Shown here: positions 47,757-58,026 of the stretch, one piece after another | Layout of the letters: every line of letters starts with the position of its first letter | How positions within the stretch are numbered: the first letter of the stretch is position 1 | Source: Kosakonia arachidis | Lineage (GTDB): Bacteria > Pseudomonadota > Gammaproteobacteria > Enterobacterales > Enterobacteriaceae | Length of the DNA stretch: 64,000 nt | Reading direction: 5' to 3' | Assembly (NCBI RefSeq): GCF_900116535.1 | Contig: NZ_FPAU01000001.1 | Coordinates: 852,813 to 916,812, forward strand | Translations under genes and position numbers: made by a program | Notes under the pieces: generated by a model | The model's input: only the letters and a program-made list of their open reading frames with translations | What the model was told of the DNA's origin: nothing | Database searches by the model: none

Positions 47757-49394
47757 ATGGCGAGCTACTTTATTGGTGTGGATGTGGGAACCGGCAGCGC
47801 CCGTGCAGGCGTCTTTGATTTGACTGGCAGAATGGTCAGCCAGGCGAGCCGGGCCATTGAGATCTATCGTCCACAGGCCGACTTTGTTGAGCAATCCTCT
47901 GACAATATCTGGCTGGCGGTGTGTAACGCCGTGCGTGATGCGGTGAATCAGGCGGATATCAACCCGATCCAGGTTAAAGGTCTGGGTTTTGATGCTACCT
48001 GTTCGCTGGTGGTGCTCGACAAAGAGGGCAACCCGCTGACGATTAGTCCATCCGGACGCAGTGAGCAGAATATAATCGTGTGGATGGATCACCGTGCTAT
48101 CTCCCAAGCCAACCGCATCAACGCCACGCACCACCGGGTGCTGGATTACGTCGGTGGCATTATCTCGCCGGAGATGCAAACCCCCAAACTGCTATGGCTG
48201 AAACAGCATATGCCAAACACCTGGGCGAACGCCGGTTACTACTTTGATTTGCCGGATTTTCTGACCTGGCGAGCAACGGGCGATGATACCCGCTCGCTTT
48301 GCTCGACGGTGTGTAAGTGGACGTACATGGGCCACGAAGACAAGTGGGACAACAGTTATTTCCATGAAATTGGGCTTGAAGATCTGCTGGAACATGACGC
48401 CGAAAAAATTGGCCGTTATGTGAAAACCATGGGCGAACCGCTGGGCCGCGGGCTGACACAGCGCGCAGCGACAGAGATGGGGCTGATGCCGGGCACGGCG
48501 GTAAGCGTGTCGATTATTGATGCTCATGCGGGGACGCTCGGTACGCTCGGCGCAAGCGGTGTTTCTGGCGAGGTAGCGGATTTCGACCGGCGCATTGCGC
48601 TCATTGGCGGTACCTCCACCGGGCATATGGCGATCTCCTCACAGGCACGCTTTATCGGCGGCGTGTGGGGGCCGTACTACTCGGCGGTGTTGCCGGGCTA
48701 TTGGCTGAATGAGGGCGGACAGTCGGCAACCGGCGCTTTGATCGACCATATTATTCAGTCGCATCCGTGCTACGAAACGCTGCTCGGACAGGCAAAAACG
48801 CAGGGGCAAACCATTTACGAAGTGCTGAACGCATTGCTGCGGAAAATGGCGGGCGAGCCGGAGAATATCGCGTTTTTGACCCGTGATATTCATATTTTGC
48901 CGTACTTCCACGGCAACCGTTCACCGCGCGCTAATCCGACGTTAACTGGCGTAATCAGCGGGTTGAAGCTATCGCGCACGCCGGAAGATATGGCATTGCA
49001 GTACCTGGCAACCATCCAGGCCATCGCACTGGGTACGCGACATATTATTGAGACCATGAATCAGAGTGGTTACAGCATCGATACGGTGATGGCCAGCGGC
49101 GGCGGCACCAAAAACCCGATCTTTGTGCAAGAGCATGCCAACGCGACCGGCTGTGCGATGTTGTTGCCGGAGGAGAGCGAAGCGATGCTGCTTGGCGGCG
49201 CGATGATGGGCACCGTGGCAGCCGGGGTGTTTGATAGCTTCCCGGAAGCTATGGCGGCGATGAGCCGCATCGGTAAAACTGTCACACCGCAAACCAACCG
49301 TATTAAGCAGTATTACGATCTTAAATACACCGTGTTCCATGAAATGTATCAGGATCATATGAAGTACCGCGCGTTAATGCAGGAGCCGACATGA
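47757..49394 (+). CDS. FGGY carbohydrate kinase (D-ribulose/pentitol kinase-like)
   Basis: 545 residues, FGGY kinase: VDVGTGSARAGVFD near 8-21 (phosphate 1), MDHRA near 109, TGHMA near 290 and ASGGGTKNPIF near 444 (adenosine site). The size and sequence fit the ribulokinase/YpCarbK-like subgroup, which prefers D-ribulose or related ketopentoses; it is not AraB of the arabinose operon. RBS AGGAG. Phosphorylates the sugar brought in by the upstream transporter. Exact sugar not decidable from sequence. Confidence 0.83.
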   Translation: MASYFIGVDVGTGSARAGVFDLTGRMVSQASRAIEIYRPQADFVEQSSDNIWLAVCNAVRDAVNQADINPIQVKGLGFDATCSLVVLDKEGNPLTISPSGRSEQNIIVWMDHRAISQANRINATHHRVLDYVGGIISPEMQTPKLLWLKQHMPNTWANAGYYFDLPDFLTWRATGDDTRSLCSTVCKWTYMGHEDKWDNSYFHEIGLEDLLEHDAEKIGRYVKTMGEPLGRGLTQRAATEMGLMPGTAVSVSIIDAHAGTLGTLGASGVSGEVADFDRRIALIGGTSTGHMAISSQARFIGGVWGPYYSAVLPGYWLNEGGQSATGALIDHIIQSHPCYETLLGQAKTQGQTIYEVLNALLRKMAGEPENIAFLTRDIHILPYFHGNRSPRANPTLTGVISGLKLSRTPEDMALQYLATIQAIALGTRHIIETMNQSGYSIDTVMASGGGTKNPIFVQEHANATGCAMLLPEESEAMLLGGAMMGTVAAGVFDSFPEAMAAMSRIGKTVTPQTNRIKQYYDLKYTVFHEMYQDHMKYRALMQEPT

Positions 49395-49993
49395 GCAGTA
49401 GCTGGCAGCAGGCCTGCGCCGCGTGGCAAAACTACAGCGAAGAGATGGCGGCGCTGAATCGCCATCTTAACGAAACGCAGTGGCAGGCGCTAATAGAGGA
49501 GCTGCGCGGTTGTCGCGGCAAAATTGCCGTCACCGGCGTTGGCACATCCGGCATTGCGGCCCGCAAAATCGCCCATATGCTGGCCTGCGTTGAGCGTCCG
49601 GCGATGTATCTCAACGCCACCGATGCTGCGCACGGCGATTTGGGTTTTCTGGAGGCTAATGACCTGCTGATTATGCTGTCGCGCGGCGGGAATTCCGATG
49701 AGCTAACGCGGCTGCTGCCCGGAGTGGCGGCGAAAGGTGTGGCGCTTATCAGCGTGACGGAAAACCCGGATTCAGCGATAGCACAGGCCTCAAGGTTGGT
49801 GATTTCAACCGGCGTTCGCCGCGAGATCGATCCGCTGAATATGCTGGCAACCACCTCGATTGTGCTGGTTCTGGCGATATTCGATGCTGCCTGTGCATGC
49901 CTGATGAGCGAAAGCGGTTATTCGAAGGAGACATTGCTCGCCGTGCACCCGGGCGGCGATGTTGGCTTAACGTTAAGAAACAAAGCGCCTTGA
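49391..49993 (+). CDS. SIS-domain sugar-phosphate isomerase (KpsF/GutQ-like, no CBS)
   Basis: 200 residues, one SIS domain: KIAVTGVGTSGIAARKIAHML near 43-63 and MLSRGGNSDELTRLLP near 95, then HPGGDVG at the end. It resembles the first domain of arabinose-5-phosphate isomerases (KpsF, GutQ) but without their CBS pair; 6-phospho-3-hexuloisomerase is an alternative. It follows the kinase with ATGA overlap, so it should act on the phosphorylated sugar, for example ribulose-5-P/arabinose-5-P. Confidence 0.75.
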   Translation: MSSSWQQACAAWQNYSEEMAALNRHLNETQWQALIEELRGCRGKIAVTGVGTSGIAARKIAHMLACVERPAMYLNATDAAHGDLGFLEANDLLIMLSRGGNSDELTRLLPGVAAKGVALISVTENPDSAIAQASRLVISTGVRREIDPLNMLATTSIVLVLAIFDAACACLMSESGYSKETLLAVHPGGDVGLTLRNKAP

Positions 49994-50040
49994 AACAATA
50001 ACGATTTATCCGTTCTACAGGGTATTGTGCATTTGCTATT

Positions 50041-50069
50041 AACCATCACCACCTGCAGTGGTGATGGTT
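50041..50069. terminator. Bidirectional terminator between SIS gene and putA
   Basis: Perfect 12-bp stem AACCATCACCAC-CTGCA-GTGGTGATGGTT; followed by T on the plus strand and preceded by A on it, so it can serve both convergent operons. Confidence 0.85.
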
Positions 50070-50072
50070 TTG

Positions 50073-50104
50073 CAGGCCCGATAAGCGTAGTGCCATCGGG
50101 CCTG
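50073..50104. repeat. REP-like palindrome
   Basis: CAGGCCCGAT and ATCGGGCCTG flank AAGCGTAGTGCC, the usual form of enterobacterial REP/PU units after genes. It directly precedes the end of putA. Confidence 0.75.
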
Positions 50105-50113
50105 TTCACGGGT

Positions 50114-53100
50114 TTAACCAATGGTCATCAGGCTGGCATTACCGCCTGCGGCGGCGGTGTTAATGCTTAACGAACGTTCCAGCCACAGGCGTTCGAGCAG
50201 GATATGGCTTTCCCCGCGAGCAAACCCCTGCACTGTGACAATGGCACCGTCGCGTGCGGCCACGTTTTCACACAGTATAACCAGCTGATCGGAATCACCA
50301 TGGAAAATCACGGCGTCAAACGACTGCGACATCAGCTCATCGGTCCTGGCGAACTGGATGCGTGTGCTGACGATCGGCGGAAGACGTTTTGCCAGATCGC
50401 GTTGCAGCGTGGCATCAGGCCACAATAGCTGGCTGCCGCAGGCGAGTACCGCCGCCAGTTGTACCAGCGCATCCTGTTCGTTATCTGCCATGCAAAGCAC
50501 GCGTTCGCGCGGGACCAGCGTCCAGCTATTACGCTCACCGGTCGGGCCTGACAGTAGACGCTGTGTCCCGCTCTGCGCAAGCTCGCCAAACTGACGGCAC
50601 AGCGCCTGTAATGTCGGACGATCGGCGGCCCATGCGCTGAGCGCTTCCAACGGCTGCACCATGGCATTTTTCAACCGGGTGTCCAGCGGCGCGGTAACAT
50701 CATGGCGGGCAAGCGTCTTCAGTACCGCATTTTCCGGGCGGCTACCGAGCAGACGATAGAGATAGAGCGGTCCGCCCGCTTTCGGCCCGGTACCGGATAA
50801 CCCTTCTCCGCCAAACGGTTGCACACCGACCACTGCGCCAACCATATTGCGGTTAACGTACAGGTTGCCGACATGTGCGCTGGCGGTCACCTGAGCGATG
50901 GTTTCATCAATGCGCGTATGTACTCCGAGCGTCAGACCGTAGCCGGAAGCATTGATCTGCTCAATCAACTGCGGTAACTGGTTACGGTTGTAGCGCACTA
51001 CGTGTAGCACCGGCCCGAAGACCTCTTTCTGAAGCTCGTCGACGCTTTCCAGTTCAATCAACGTTGGCGCAACGAAGGTGCCGGTACGCCATTCGCGGGC
51101 ATCTTCGCTGTTTTCGCGCATCGCCTGGAATACCTTGCGCCCTTTGGCCTGCATTGTCTGAATATGTTTGTCGATATTCGTTTTCGCTTCGGCATCGATC
51201 ACCGGGCCAATATCGGTGGTCAGACGGCCTGGGTTGCCCATCCGGCATTCGGCCATCGCGCCGCGCAACATGGTCAGCGTGTGATCGGCAATCTCGTCTT
51301 GCAGGCATAACACGCGCAGCGCCGAGCAGCGCTGTCCGGCACTGTCGAACGCAGAGGCCAGCACATCGACAACCACCTGTTCGGTGAGCGCCGACGAATC
51401 GACAATCATCGCATTCATGCCGCCGGTTTCGGCGATCAAAGGCGTCGGACGACCCTGTGCATCGAGTCGTGTGGCGAGGGTGCGTTGCAGCAGACTGGCT
51501 ACTTCAGTCGAGCCAGTGAACATTACGCCACGCACCCGCGCATCGGAGGTGAGTCGTGCGCCGACCGTTTCGCCACGTCCTGGCAGCAATTGCAATACCC
51601 CGGCGGGCACACCCGCTTCCAGCAAAATGGCCACGCCTTGTGCGGCGATCAGCGGGGTTTGTTCCGCGGGTTTCGCCAGCACGCTGTTCCCTGCCGCCAG
51701 CGCGGCGGCAATTTGTCCGGTAAAGATCGCCAGCGGAAAGTTCCACGGGCTGATGCAGACCACCGGTCCTAACGGGCGATGAGTTTCGTTATCAAAATCG
51801 GCGCTAACCTGTCCTGCGTAATAGCGCAGGAAATCGACTGCTTCACGCACTTCGGCAATCGCGTTGCTGAAGGTTTTCCCGGCTTCACGTACCAGAATGC
51901 CCATCAACTGCGGCATCTGATCCTCCATCAGCACGGCAGCACGTTGCAGAATGGCAGCGCGCGCCTGCGGCGGTGTGGCGAACCAGACGGGAGCATGATT
52001 AACAGCATTATTCAGCGCCTGTTCCACGATTTCATCGCCAGCTTCCACCACGTAACCCACCACATCTTTCGGCTCTGCCGGGTTGATCACCGCCAGAAGC
52101 TCGCCTTCCATCACCCTCTGCTCCAGCATCGGACGGGCATACCATTTTTGCGTGGCGCTGTTCAGCAACGACGAAGAGAGCGATGCCAGCCGGTGTTCAT
52201 TCGCCAGATCCAGACCAGCGGCGTTGATGCGTCCTTCACCATACAGGGCGCGGGGAAGAGGGATTTTCGGATGCGGCAGACCCACCTGACCTTCCTGCGC
52301 GGCCAGTTTTTCCACTTCTGCCACCGGGTCGGCTACCAGCGCATCGAGCGGTAATGTCGTATCAGCAATGCGGTTAACAAATGAGGTATTGGCACCGTTT
52401 TCCAGTAGACGCCGCACCAGGTAGGCCAGCAGAGTTTCATGGGTACCAACGGGGGCATAAATGCGGCATGGCCGGTTCAGTTTGCCGTCGGCAATTTTGC
52501 CCACCACCTGTTCGTACAGCGGTTCGCCCATGCCATGCAGGCACTGGAACTCATACTGGCCGGGGTAGTAGTTTTGTCCTGCAAGCTGGTAAATCGCCGC
52601 CAGCGTATGGGCGTTGTGGGTGGCGAACTGCGGGTAGATTAGGTTCGGCACCGCGAGTAATTTTTTTGCGCAGGCGAGGTAAGAAACATCGGTGTACACC
52701 TTGCGCGTGTACACCGGATACCCCTCCAGGCCTTCCATTTGCGCGCGTTTGATTTCACTGTCCCAGTACGCGCCTTTAACCAGGCGGATCATCAGACGGC
52801 GGCGGCTGCGGGTTGCCAGGTCGGTCAGGTAATCAATGACAAACGGGCAGCGCTTCTGGTAGGCCTGAATCACAAAGCCAATACCGTTCCAGCCTGCTAA
52901 CTCTGGCTCAAAGCAGAGTTTTTCCAGCAAATCGAGGGAGATTTCCAGACGATCGGCCTCTTCGGCATCAATATTGATACCAATATCGTACTGGCGCGCC
53001 AGTAGGGTGAGGGATTTCAGGCGCGGATAAAGCTCTTCCATTACGCGGTCATACTGCGCACGGCTGTAACGCGGATGCAGAGCAGAAAGCTTAATTGAAA

Positions 53101-54073
53101 TGCCCGGCCCTTCGTAGATCCCGCGACCATTGGATGCCTTACCGATAGCGTTGATGGCCTGCTGGTAGGAGACCATATAAGCCTGCGCATCGGCGGCGGT
53201 GAGTGCCGCTTCGCCCAGCATATCGTAGGAGTAGCGGAAGCCTTTCTCTTCCAGCTTGCGGGCGTTCGCCAGCGCTTCAGCGATGGTTTCTCCGGTGACA
53301 AACTGTTCCCCCATCAGGCGCATCGCCATATCCACGCCTTTACGGATCAGCGGCTCACCGCTTTTCCCGATAATGCGGTTCAGGGCGTGCGAGAGATTTG
53401 CTTCGTTGTGCGTAGAGACCAGTCGTCCTGTAAACAGCAGGCCCCAGGTCGCAGCGTTGACGAACAGCGACGGGCTGCGGCCAATGTGCGACTGCCAGTT
53501 GCCGTTGCTGATTTTGTCGCGGATCAACGCGTCGCGGGTAGCTTTATCCGGGATGCGCAGCAGTGCTTCTGCCAGACACATCAGCGCGACACCTTCCTGT
53601 GAGGAGAGCGAAAATTCTTGCAACAGGCTTTGCACCATACCAGCACGGCCGGAAGCGGTTTTTTGATGACGTAATTTTTCCGCTAACTGGTAAGCCAGCT
53701 TATGGGCATTTTCTGCTATCGGCGGTGCCAGACGAGCCTGCTCCAGCAGCATCGGCACCGCATCGGTTTCCGCCCAGCGCCAGGCACCGGTAATCGCAGC
53801 ACGGGAAACAGACTGCGGCAGGATCTGCTCGGCAAAGTCGAGGAATGGTTGGTGGCTCTCGTCAACGGGAACACCGCTTTCTTCGTCTTGTGACGCGCCC
53901 CCTGGCGCGGCAGTCAGTTCTGGTAATCCTTCGCTGCGCTCCAGCTTTTCCAGATAATTAAAAATGGCCTGTTTAATTAACCAGTGCGGCGTGCGGTCGA
54001 TCGTCGCTGCAGCGGCTTTAATCCTTTCGCGCGTAGCGTCATCAAGCTTGACCCCCATCGTGGTGGTGCCCAT
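50114..54073 (-). CDS. putA: Trifunctional PutA: repressor, proline dehydrogenase, P5C dehydrogenase
   Basis: 1319 residues, full length. Ribbon-helix-helix DNA-binding domain 1-47 (TMGVKLDDATRERI), proline dehydrogenase barrel about 260-610 (FAD; RLVKGAYWDSEIK near 430), aldehyde dehydrogenase about 650-1130 with catalytic Cys in SAGQRCSALR near 917, and a C-terminal domain. It oxidises proline to glutamate at the membrane, and without proline it represses putA and putP. The divergent putP and operators support this. Confidence 0.97.
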   Translation of the reverse strand: MGTTTMGVKLDDATRERIKAAAATIDRTPHWLIKQAIFNYLEKLERSEGLPELTAAPGGASQDEESGVPVDESHQPFLDFAEQILPQSVSRAAITGAWRWAETDAVPMLLEQARLAPPIAENAHKLAYQLAEKLRHQKTASGRAGMVQSLLQEFSLSSQEGVALMCLAEALLRIPDKATRDALIRDKISNGNWQSHIGRSPSLFVNAATWGLLFTGRLVSTHNEANLSHALNRIIGKSGEPLIRKGVDMAMRLMGEQFVTGETIAEALANARKLEEKGFRYSYDMLGEAALTAADAQAYMVSYQQAINAIGKASNGRGIYEGPGISIKLSALHPRYSRAQYDRVMEELYPRLKSLTLLARQYDIGINIDAEEADRLEISLDLLEKLCFEPELAGWNGIGFVIQAYQKRCPFVIDYLTDLATRSRRRLMIRLVKGAYWDSEIKRAQMEGLEGYPVYTRKVYTDVSYLACAKKLLAVPNLIYPQFATHNAHTLAAIYQLAGQNYYPGQYEFQCLHGMGEPLYEQVVGKIADGKLNRPCRIYAPVGTHETLLAYLVRRLLENGANTSFVNRIADTTLPLDALVADPVAEVEKLAAQEGQVGLPHPKIPLPRALYGEGRINAAGLDLANEHRLASLSSSLLNSATQKWYARPMLEQRVMEGELLAVINPAEPKDVVGYVVEAGDEIVEQALNNAVNHAPVWFATPPQARAAILQRAAVLMEDQMPQLMGILVREAGKTFSNAIAEVREAVDFLRYYAGQVSADFDNETHRPLGPVVCISPWNFPLAIFTGQIAAALAAGNSVLAKPAEQTPLIAAQGVAILLEAGVPAGVLQLLPGRGETVGARLTSDARVRGVMFTGSTEVASLLQRTLATRLDAQGRPTPLIAETGGMNAMIVDSSALTEQVVVDVLASAFDSAGQRCSALRVLCLQDEIADHTLTMLRGAMAECRMGNPGRLTTDIGPVIDAEAKTNIDKHIQTMQAKGRKVFQAMRENSEDAREWRTGTFVAPTLIELESVDELQKEVFGPVLHVVRYNRNQLPQLIEQINASGYGLTLGVHTRIDETIAQVTASAHVGNLYVNRNMVGAVVGVQPFGGEGLSGTGPKAGGPLYLYRLLGSRPENAVLKTLARHDVTAPLDTRLKNAMVQPLEALSAWAADRPTLQALCRQFGELAQSGTQRLLSGPTGERNSWTLVPRERVLCMADNEQDALVQLAAVLACGSQLLWPDATLQRDLAKRLPPIVSTRIQFARTDELMSQSFDAVIFHGDSDQLVILCENVAARDGAIVTVQGFARGESHILLERLWLERSLSINTAAAGGNASLMTIG

Positions 54074-54127
54074 GCTTTGCTCCTGTTTTTTTGGCTGTTT
54101 TGCTGTTCAGGCAGAAATATCCACCAT

Positions 54128-54303
54128 GTTGCAACTTTGTGCAACCTTGTTAAATGTGACGTGGCTGGCAAGGTTAAAAATGAATTAAATGTTAATTACT
54201 GGTAGCAGGAAAAGGCGCTGGATATTTCACTGGTAAAGCAGGTTTTATGCGGTGGATAACACTTTTAAAAGGTGCAACCTTGAAAAGTGTGACGCAGTGC
54301 AAC
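54128..54303. promoter_or_regulatory. PutA operators in the putA-putP control region
   Basis: The 417 bases from 54074 to 54490 hold no gene. The PutA operator core GTTGCA occurs at 54128-54133 (and overlapping on the other strand, GTTGCAAC), at 54140-54145, 54273-54278 and 54298-54303 (TGCAAC). E. coli has the same hexamer in several copies. Two clusters about 150 bases apart sit near putA and nearer to putP. Confidence 0.8.
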
Positions 54304-54490
54304 CTATCGCAAAATGCTATCATGCTCAGGATGAATTTGATGTAAATGCTGTGTTAAATCAATTGTGAATAAGGGAGGCTTCCGGCAGGATACGGGCGCT
54401 TCTGATAATCAATACGCGCCATCACGACGTTCCGGTGATGGATAAAGCAGCAAAATGATTTTGCTGACGAAGAACCCTGGAGACTGCTTT

Positions 54491-55999
54491 ATGGCAATGA
54501 GCACACCGATGCTGGTGACTTTTCTTATTTATATCTTTGGCATGATATTGATCGGTTTTTTCGCCTGGCGTTCGACGAAGAATTTTGACGATTATATTCT
54601 CGGTGGTCGCAGCCTGGGGCCGATGGTCACTGCGCTTTCCGCCGGGGCGTCCGATATGAGCGGCTGGTTGCTGATGGGGCTGCCGGGCGCGATTTTTATC
54701 TCCGGGATTTCTGAAAGCTGGATTGCGATTGGCCTGGTGCTTGGCGCGTGGGTCAACTGGAAACTGGTCGCCGGACGTCTGCGCGTACACACCGAGGTGA
54801 ACAATAATGCGCTGACGTTACCGGATTATTTCACTGGCCGTTTTGAAGATAAAAGCCGTCTGCTGCGCATTATCTCTGCCCTGGTAATCCTGGTCTTCTT
54901 CACCATTTATTGTGCCTCCGGCATTGTGGCGGGCGCACGTTTGTTCGAAAGTACCTTCGGCATGAGCTATGAGCACGCGCTCTGGGCAGGTGCGGCAGCC
55001 ACCATTATTTACACCTTTATTGGGGGCTTCCTGGCGATTAGCTGGACCGATACGGTGCAGGCCAGCTTGATGATTTTTGCGCTGATCCTGACGCCGGTGA
55101 TTGTCATTATTAGTGTTGGCGGTTTCGGTGATTCGCTGGAGGTGATTAAGCAAAAAAGCATCGAAAACGTCGACATGCTGAAGGGGCTGAATTTTGTCGC
55201 TATTCTGTCTTTGATGGGCTGGGGGCTGGGTTATTTTGGTCAGCCGCATATTCTGGCGCGCTTTATGGCCGCCGATTCTCACCACACGATTGTGCATGCG
55301 CGTCGTATCAGCATGACCTGGATGATCCTCTGCCTGGCTGGCGCGGTCGCCGTAGGGTTCTTTGGTATCGCCTGGTTCAATAACAATCCGTCGGTGGCGG
55401 GCGCGGTTAATCAGAATGCCGAACGCGTGTTTATCGAGCTGGCGCAACTGCTGTTTAACCCGTGGATTGCGGGCGTGCTGCTTTCTGCTATCCTGGCTGC
55501 GGTGATGTCTACATTGAGCTGCCAGTTGCTGGTTTGCTCCAGCGCGATCACCGAAGATTTCTACAAAGCGTTTTTACGTAAAGGTGCCAGCCAGAGTGAA
55601 CTGGTGTGGGTCGGGCGCGCAATGGTGCTACTGGTGGCAGTTATCGCTATTGCGCTGGCGGCAAACCCGGAAAACCGCGTGCTGGGGTTGGTAAGTTACG
55701 CGTGGGCCGGTTTCGGCGCAGCGTTTGGCCCGGTGGTGCTGTTCTCAGTGATGTGGTCGCGGATGACCCGCAACGGTGCGCTGATGGGTATGATTATTGG
55801 CGCGGTAACGGTCATTATCTGGAAACACTACGGTTGGCTGGATCTGTATGAAATTATTCCGGGCTTTGTGTTCGGCAGCCTGGGGATTGTGGTGTTCAGC
55901 CTGCTGGGCAAAGCGCCTTCTGCGACGATGCAGCAGCGTTTTGCCGAGGCCGACGCGCACTACCACTCTGCGCCGCCGTCCCGTTTGCAGGCAGAATAA
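54491..55999 (+). CDS. putP: Sodium/proline symporter
   Basis: 502 residues from ATG 54491, matching the E. coli N-terminus; the frame opens at 54455 without RBS. SSS-family protein with 13 spans: FDDYILGGRSLG near 34, LSAGASDMSGWLLMGLPGA near 52 (sodium site), and SAITEDFYKAFLRK near 345. It imports proline for PutA. Controlled by PutA; ends before a strong terminator. Confidence 0.97.
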   Translation: MAMSTPMLVTFLIYIFGMILIGFFAWRSTKNFDDYILGGRSLGPMVTALSAGASDMSGWLLMGLPGAIFISGISESWIAIGLVLGAWVNWKLVAGRLRVHTEVNNNALTLPDYFTGRFEDKSRLLRIISALVILVFFTIYCASGIVAGARLFESTFGMSYEHALWAGAAATIIYTFIGGFLAISWTDTVQASLMIFALILTPVIVIISVGGFGDSLEVIKQKSIENVDMLKGLNFVAILSLMGWGLGYFGQPHILARFMAADSHHTIVHARRISMTWMILCLAGAVAVGFFGIAWFNNNPSVAGAVNQNAERVFIELAQLLFNPWIAGVLLSAILAAVMSTLSCQLLVCSSAITEDFYKAFLRKGASQSELVWVGRAMVLLVAVIAIALAANPENRVLGLVSYAWAGFGAAFGPVVLFSVMWSRMTRNGALMGMIIGAVTVIIWKHYGWLDLYEIIPGFVFGSLGIVVFSLLGKAPSATMQQRFAEADAHYHSAPPSRLQAE

Positions 56000-56012
56000 C
56001 GCGCCATTGACG

Positions 56013-56037
56013 AAAAAACCGCTGCGGCGGTTTTTTT
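56013..56037 (+). terminator. Rho-independent terminator after putP
   Basis: AAAAAACCGC-TGCG-GCGGTTTTTTT: perfect stem with T run. Confidence 0.93.
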
Positions 56038-56098
56038 ATTTGCTAAATAATTGTAATTACGCTGTTATCTCAGAATAAATAACAATGAGGATAGCAAT

Positions 56099-56527
56099 AT
56101 GAAGTTAAAGACAGGGTTCACCGCGCTGGTGGTTGCAGGTTTGCTGGCAGGCTGTGCGGTGCCAACATCGAAGTCGAGTGTGAGCACGCAAACCTGCAAG
56201 GTTGAAAACCAAATGCAACAAACCACGCTCTATTACGGTTTAAGCCGCCAGGGCGGTAGACTGATTACCGCTCAGGAGTGGCAACAGTATGTTGATAACG
56301 ATGTCACGCCGCGTTTTCGTGATGGCTTAACGGTTTTCGATGCTCAGGGGCAGTGGCTGGGTAGCAACGGGAAAGTGTCGAAGGAACCGAGCAAGGCGCT
56401 GATGCTTATCCACAGCGTGGATGCACAAACTAACGCGAAAATTGATACGTTGCGCGAGATTTATAAATCACGTTTCGCGCAGGAATCGGTGATGCGTGTG
56501 GATCAGCCGGTTTGCGTTCAGTTCTGA
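56099..56527 (+). CDS. DUF3574-family lipoprotein
   Basis: 142 residues. Signal peptide with lipobox LAGC (Cys19), so an outer- or inner-membrane lipoprotein. The mature domain TTLYYGLSRQGGRLITAQEW and TPRFRDGLTVFDAQGQWLG fits DUF3574, function unknown. RBS AGGATAG-like before ATG. Stands alone between putP and a convergent nupC-like gene. Confidence 0.8.
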   Translation: MKLKTGFTALVVAGLLAGCAVPTSKSSVSTQTCKVENQMQQTTLYYGLSRQGGRLITAQEWQQYVDNDVTPRFRDGLTVFDAQGQWLGSNGKVSKEPSKALMLIHSVDAQTNAKIDTLREIYKSRFAQESVMRVDQPVCVQF

Positions 56528-56535
56528 TTTTAAAT

Positions 56536-56557
56536 CCCTCTCCCGCAGGGGAGAGGG
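56536..56557. terminator. Hairpin between convergent genes
   Basis: CCCTCTCCC-GCAG-GGGAGAGGG without a T run, between the lipoprotein and the nupC-like gene ends. Confidence 0.6.
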
Positions 56558-56566
56558 GTAAATCAC

Positions 56567-57751
56567 TTACAGCACCACACCCGCAAAAGCGGCGGAGAGC
56601 AGGCTCACCAGTGTTGCCCCGTAAACCAGGCGCAGGCCAAAGCGGGAGACGGCATTGCCTTGCTGCTCATTCAGCCCCTTAATGGCGCCCGCAACGATGC
56701 CAATTGAGGCAAAGTTGGCAAACGACACCAGAAACACTGACAAAATTCCCAATCCGCGCGGCGTCATCTGTGCGGCGATTTTTTGCAGTTCAATCATCGC
56801 CACAAATTCATTAGCCACCAGCTTGGTTGCCATGATGCTACCAGCATGCAGCGCATCACTGAGTGGAATCCCAATTAGCCAGGCTAGCGGATAGAAAACA
56901 TAGCCGAGGATTTGCTGGAAACTGATACCGAACAATGCAGAGAAAAGTGCGTTAATGGCGCTAATCAGGGCGATAAAGCCGATCAGCATTGCCAGAATAA
57001 TCATCGCTACTTTGAAACCTGCCAGAATATATTCACCGAGCATCTCAAAGAAACTTTGTGATTCGTGGAGTTTTTCCAGTTTTATTTCGGGTTCCGCTTG
57101 CGGGCGTGCGGGATTAATGACCGACAGCACAATAAAGGTGCTGAACATATTCAGAATCAGCGCTGCGACCACATATTTCGCATCAAGCATGGTCATGTAA
57201 GCGCCGACGATCGACAGTGAAACCGTCGACATTGCCGTGGCGGCCATGGTGAACAGGCGGCGTGAAGAGAGGTCAGCGAGTATTCCTTTGTAAGCAATGA
57301 AGTTTTCGGACTGACCCAGGATAAGTGAGCTGACGGCGTTGAAGGATTCCAGCTTGCCCATACCGTTGAGTTTCGACAGCAATGTGCCTATCAGACGAAT
57401 AAAAACGGGCAGGATCCGCCAGTGCTGCAAAATGCCGATCAACGCCGAAATAAAAACGATAGGGCACAGCACACCAAGGAAAATAAATGCCAGCCCTTTT
57501 TCGCTCATGCCGCCGAAAACAAAACCCGTGCCTTCTCCGGCGAATTTCAGCAGCGCTTCGAAGAAACCGGAAACATATTTAATCAGCGTTAACCCGCTTT
57601 GCGCATGCAGGAAAAACCAGGCCAGCACCATTTCGATGACGATCAATTGCAGAATAAAGCGAAAACGAATTTGTCGCCGGTCGAAACTCACCAGCCAGGC
57701 AAGCGCGAGGATCACCACCAGCGCCAGCAGAAAGTGTAGAAAATTAATCAT
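56567..57751 (-). CDS. NupC-family nucleoside:H+ symporter
   Basis: 394 residues, CNT family with about 9-10 spans. Signature [22 protein letters not shown] near 140 and [12 protein letters not shown] near 310 line the nucleoside site. Very like NupC but the position between putP and efeU is not that of E. coli nupC, so it may be a paralogue. Imports nucleosides with protons. Start ATG 57751. I give no symbol because nupC itself may be elsewhere. Confidence 0.86.
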   Translation of the reverse strand: MINFLHFLLALVVILALAWLVSFDRRQIRFRFILQLIVIEMVLAWFFLHAQSGLTLIKYVSGFFEALLKFAGEGTGFVFGGMSEKGLAFIFLGVLCPIVFISALIGILQHWRILPVFIRLIGTLLSKLNGMGKLESFNAVSSLILGQSENFIAYKGILADLSSRRLFTMAATAMSTVSLSIVGAYMTMLDAKYVVAALILNMFSTFIVLSVINPARPQAEPEIKLEKLHESQSFFEMLGEYILAGFKVAMIILAMLIGFIALISAINALFSALFGISFQQILGYVFYPLAWLIGIPLSDALHAGSIMATKLVANEFVAMIELQKIAAQMTPRGLGILSVFLVSFANFASIGIVAGAIKGLNEQQGNAVSRFGLRLVYGATLVSLLSAAFAGVVL

Positions 57752-57952
57752 ATCTCTAATTTTGCAGATAAATGGGAGAGTATTTAGCCATAGCCGCGAG
57801 ATGCGGTAAACATAAAGTTAATGCTTTGTAAGCTAAGTTGTTGCTTCAGTTCAACCACTTCTGCATAAGGGGTGCTTCGCCAGAGTTAGCCTGCTATCCA
57901 TTTACATCCAGTTATTATTCTTGTCATATTTCGCTTGAGTTTCTTTTTTACG

Positions 57953-57971
57953 TAATGATAATCACTATCAA
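57953..57971. promoter_or_regulatory. Fur box upstream of efeU
   Basis: TAATGATAATCACTATCAA agrees well with the 19-bp Fur consensus GATAATGATAATCATTATC, 56 bases before the efeU ATG. Iron-repressed promoter of efeUOB. Confidence 0.85.
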
Positions 57972-58026
57972 TGTAATTTACTTTTCTTTGCAAGCGTTGA
58001 CTGCACATGACTCAGGGGCGTTCTCC

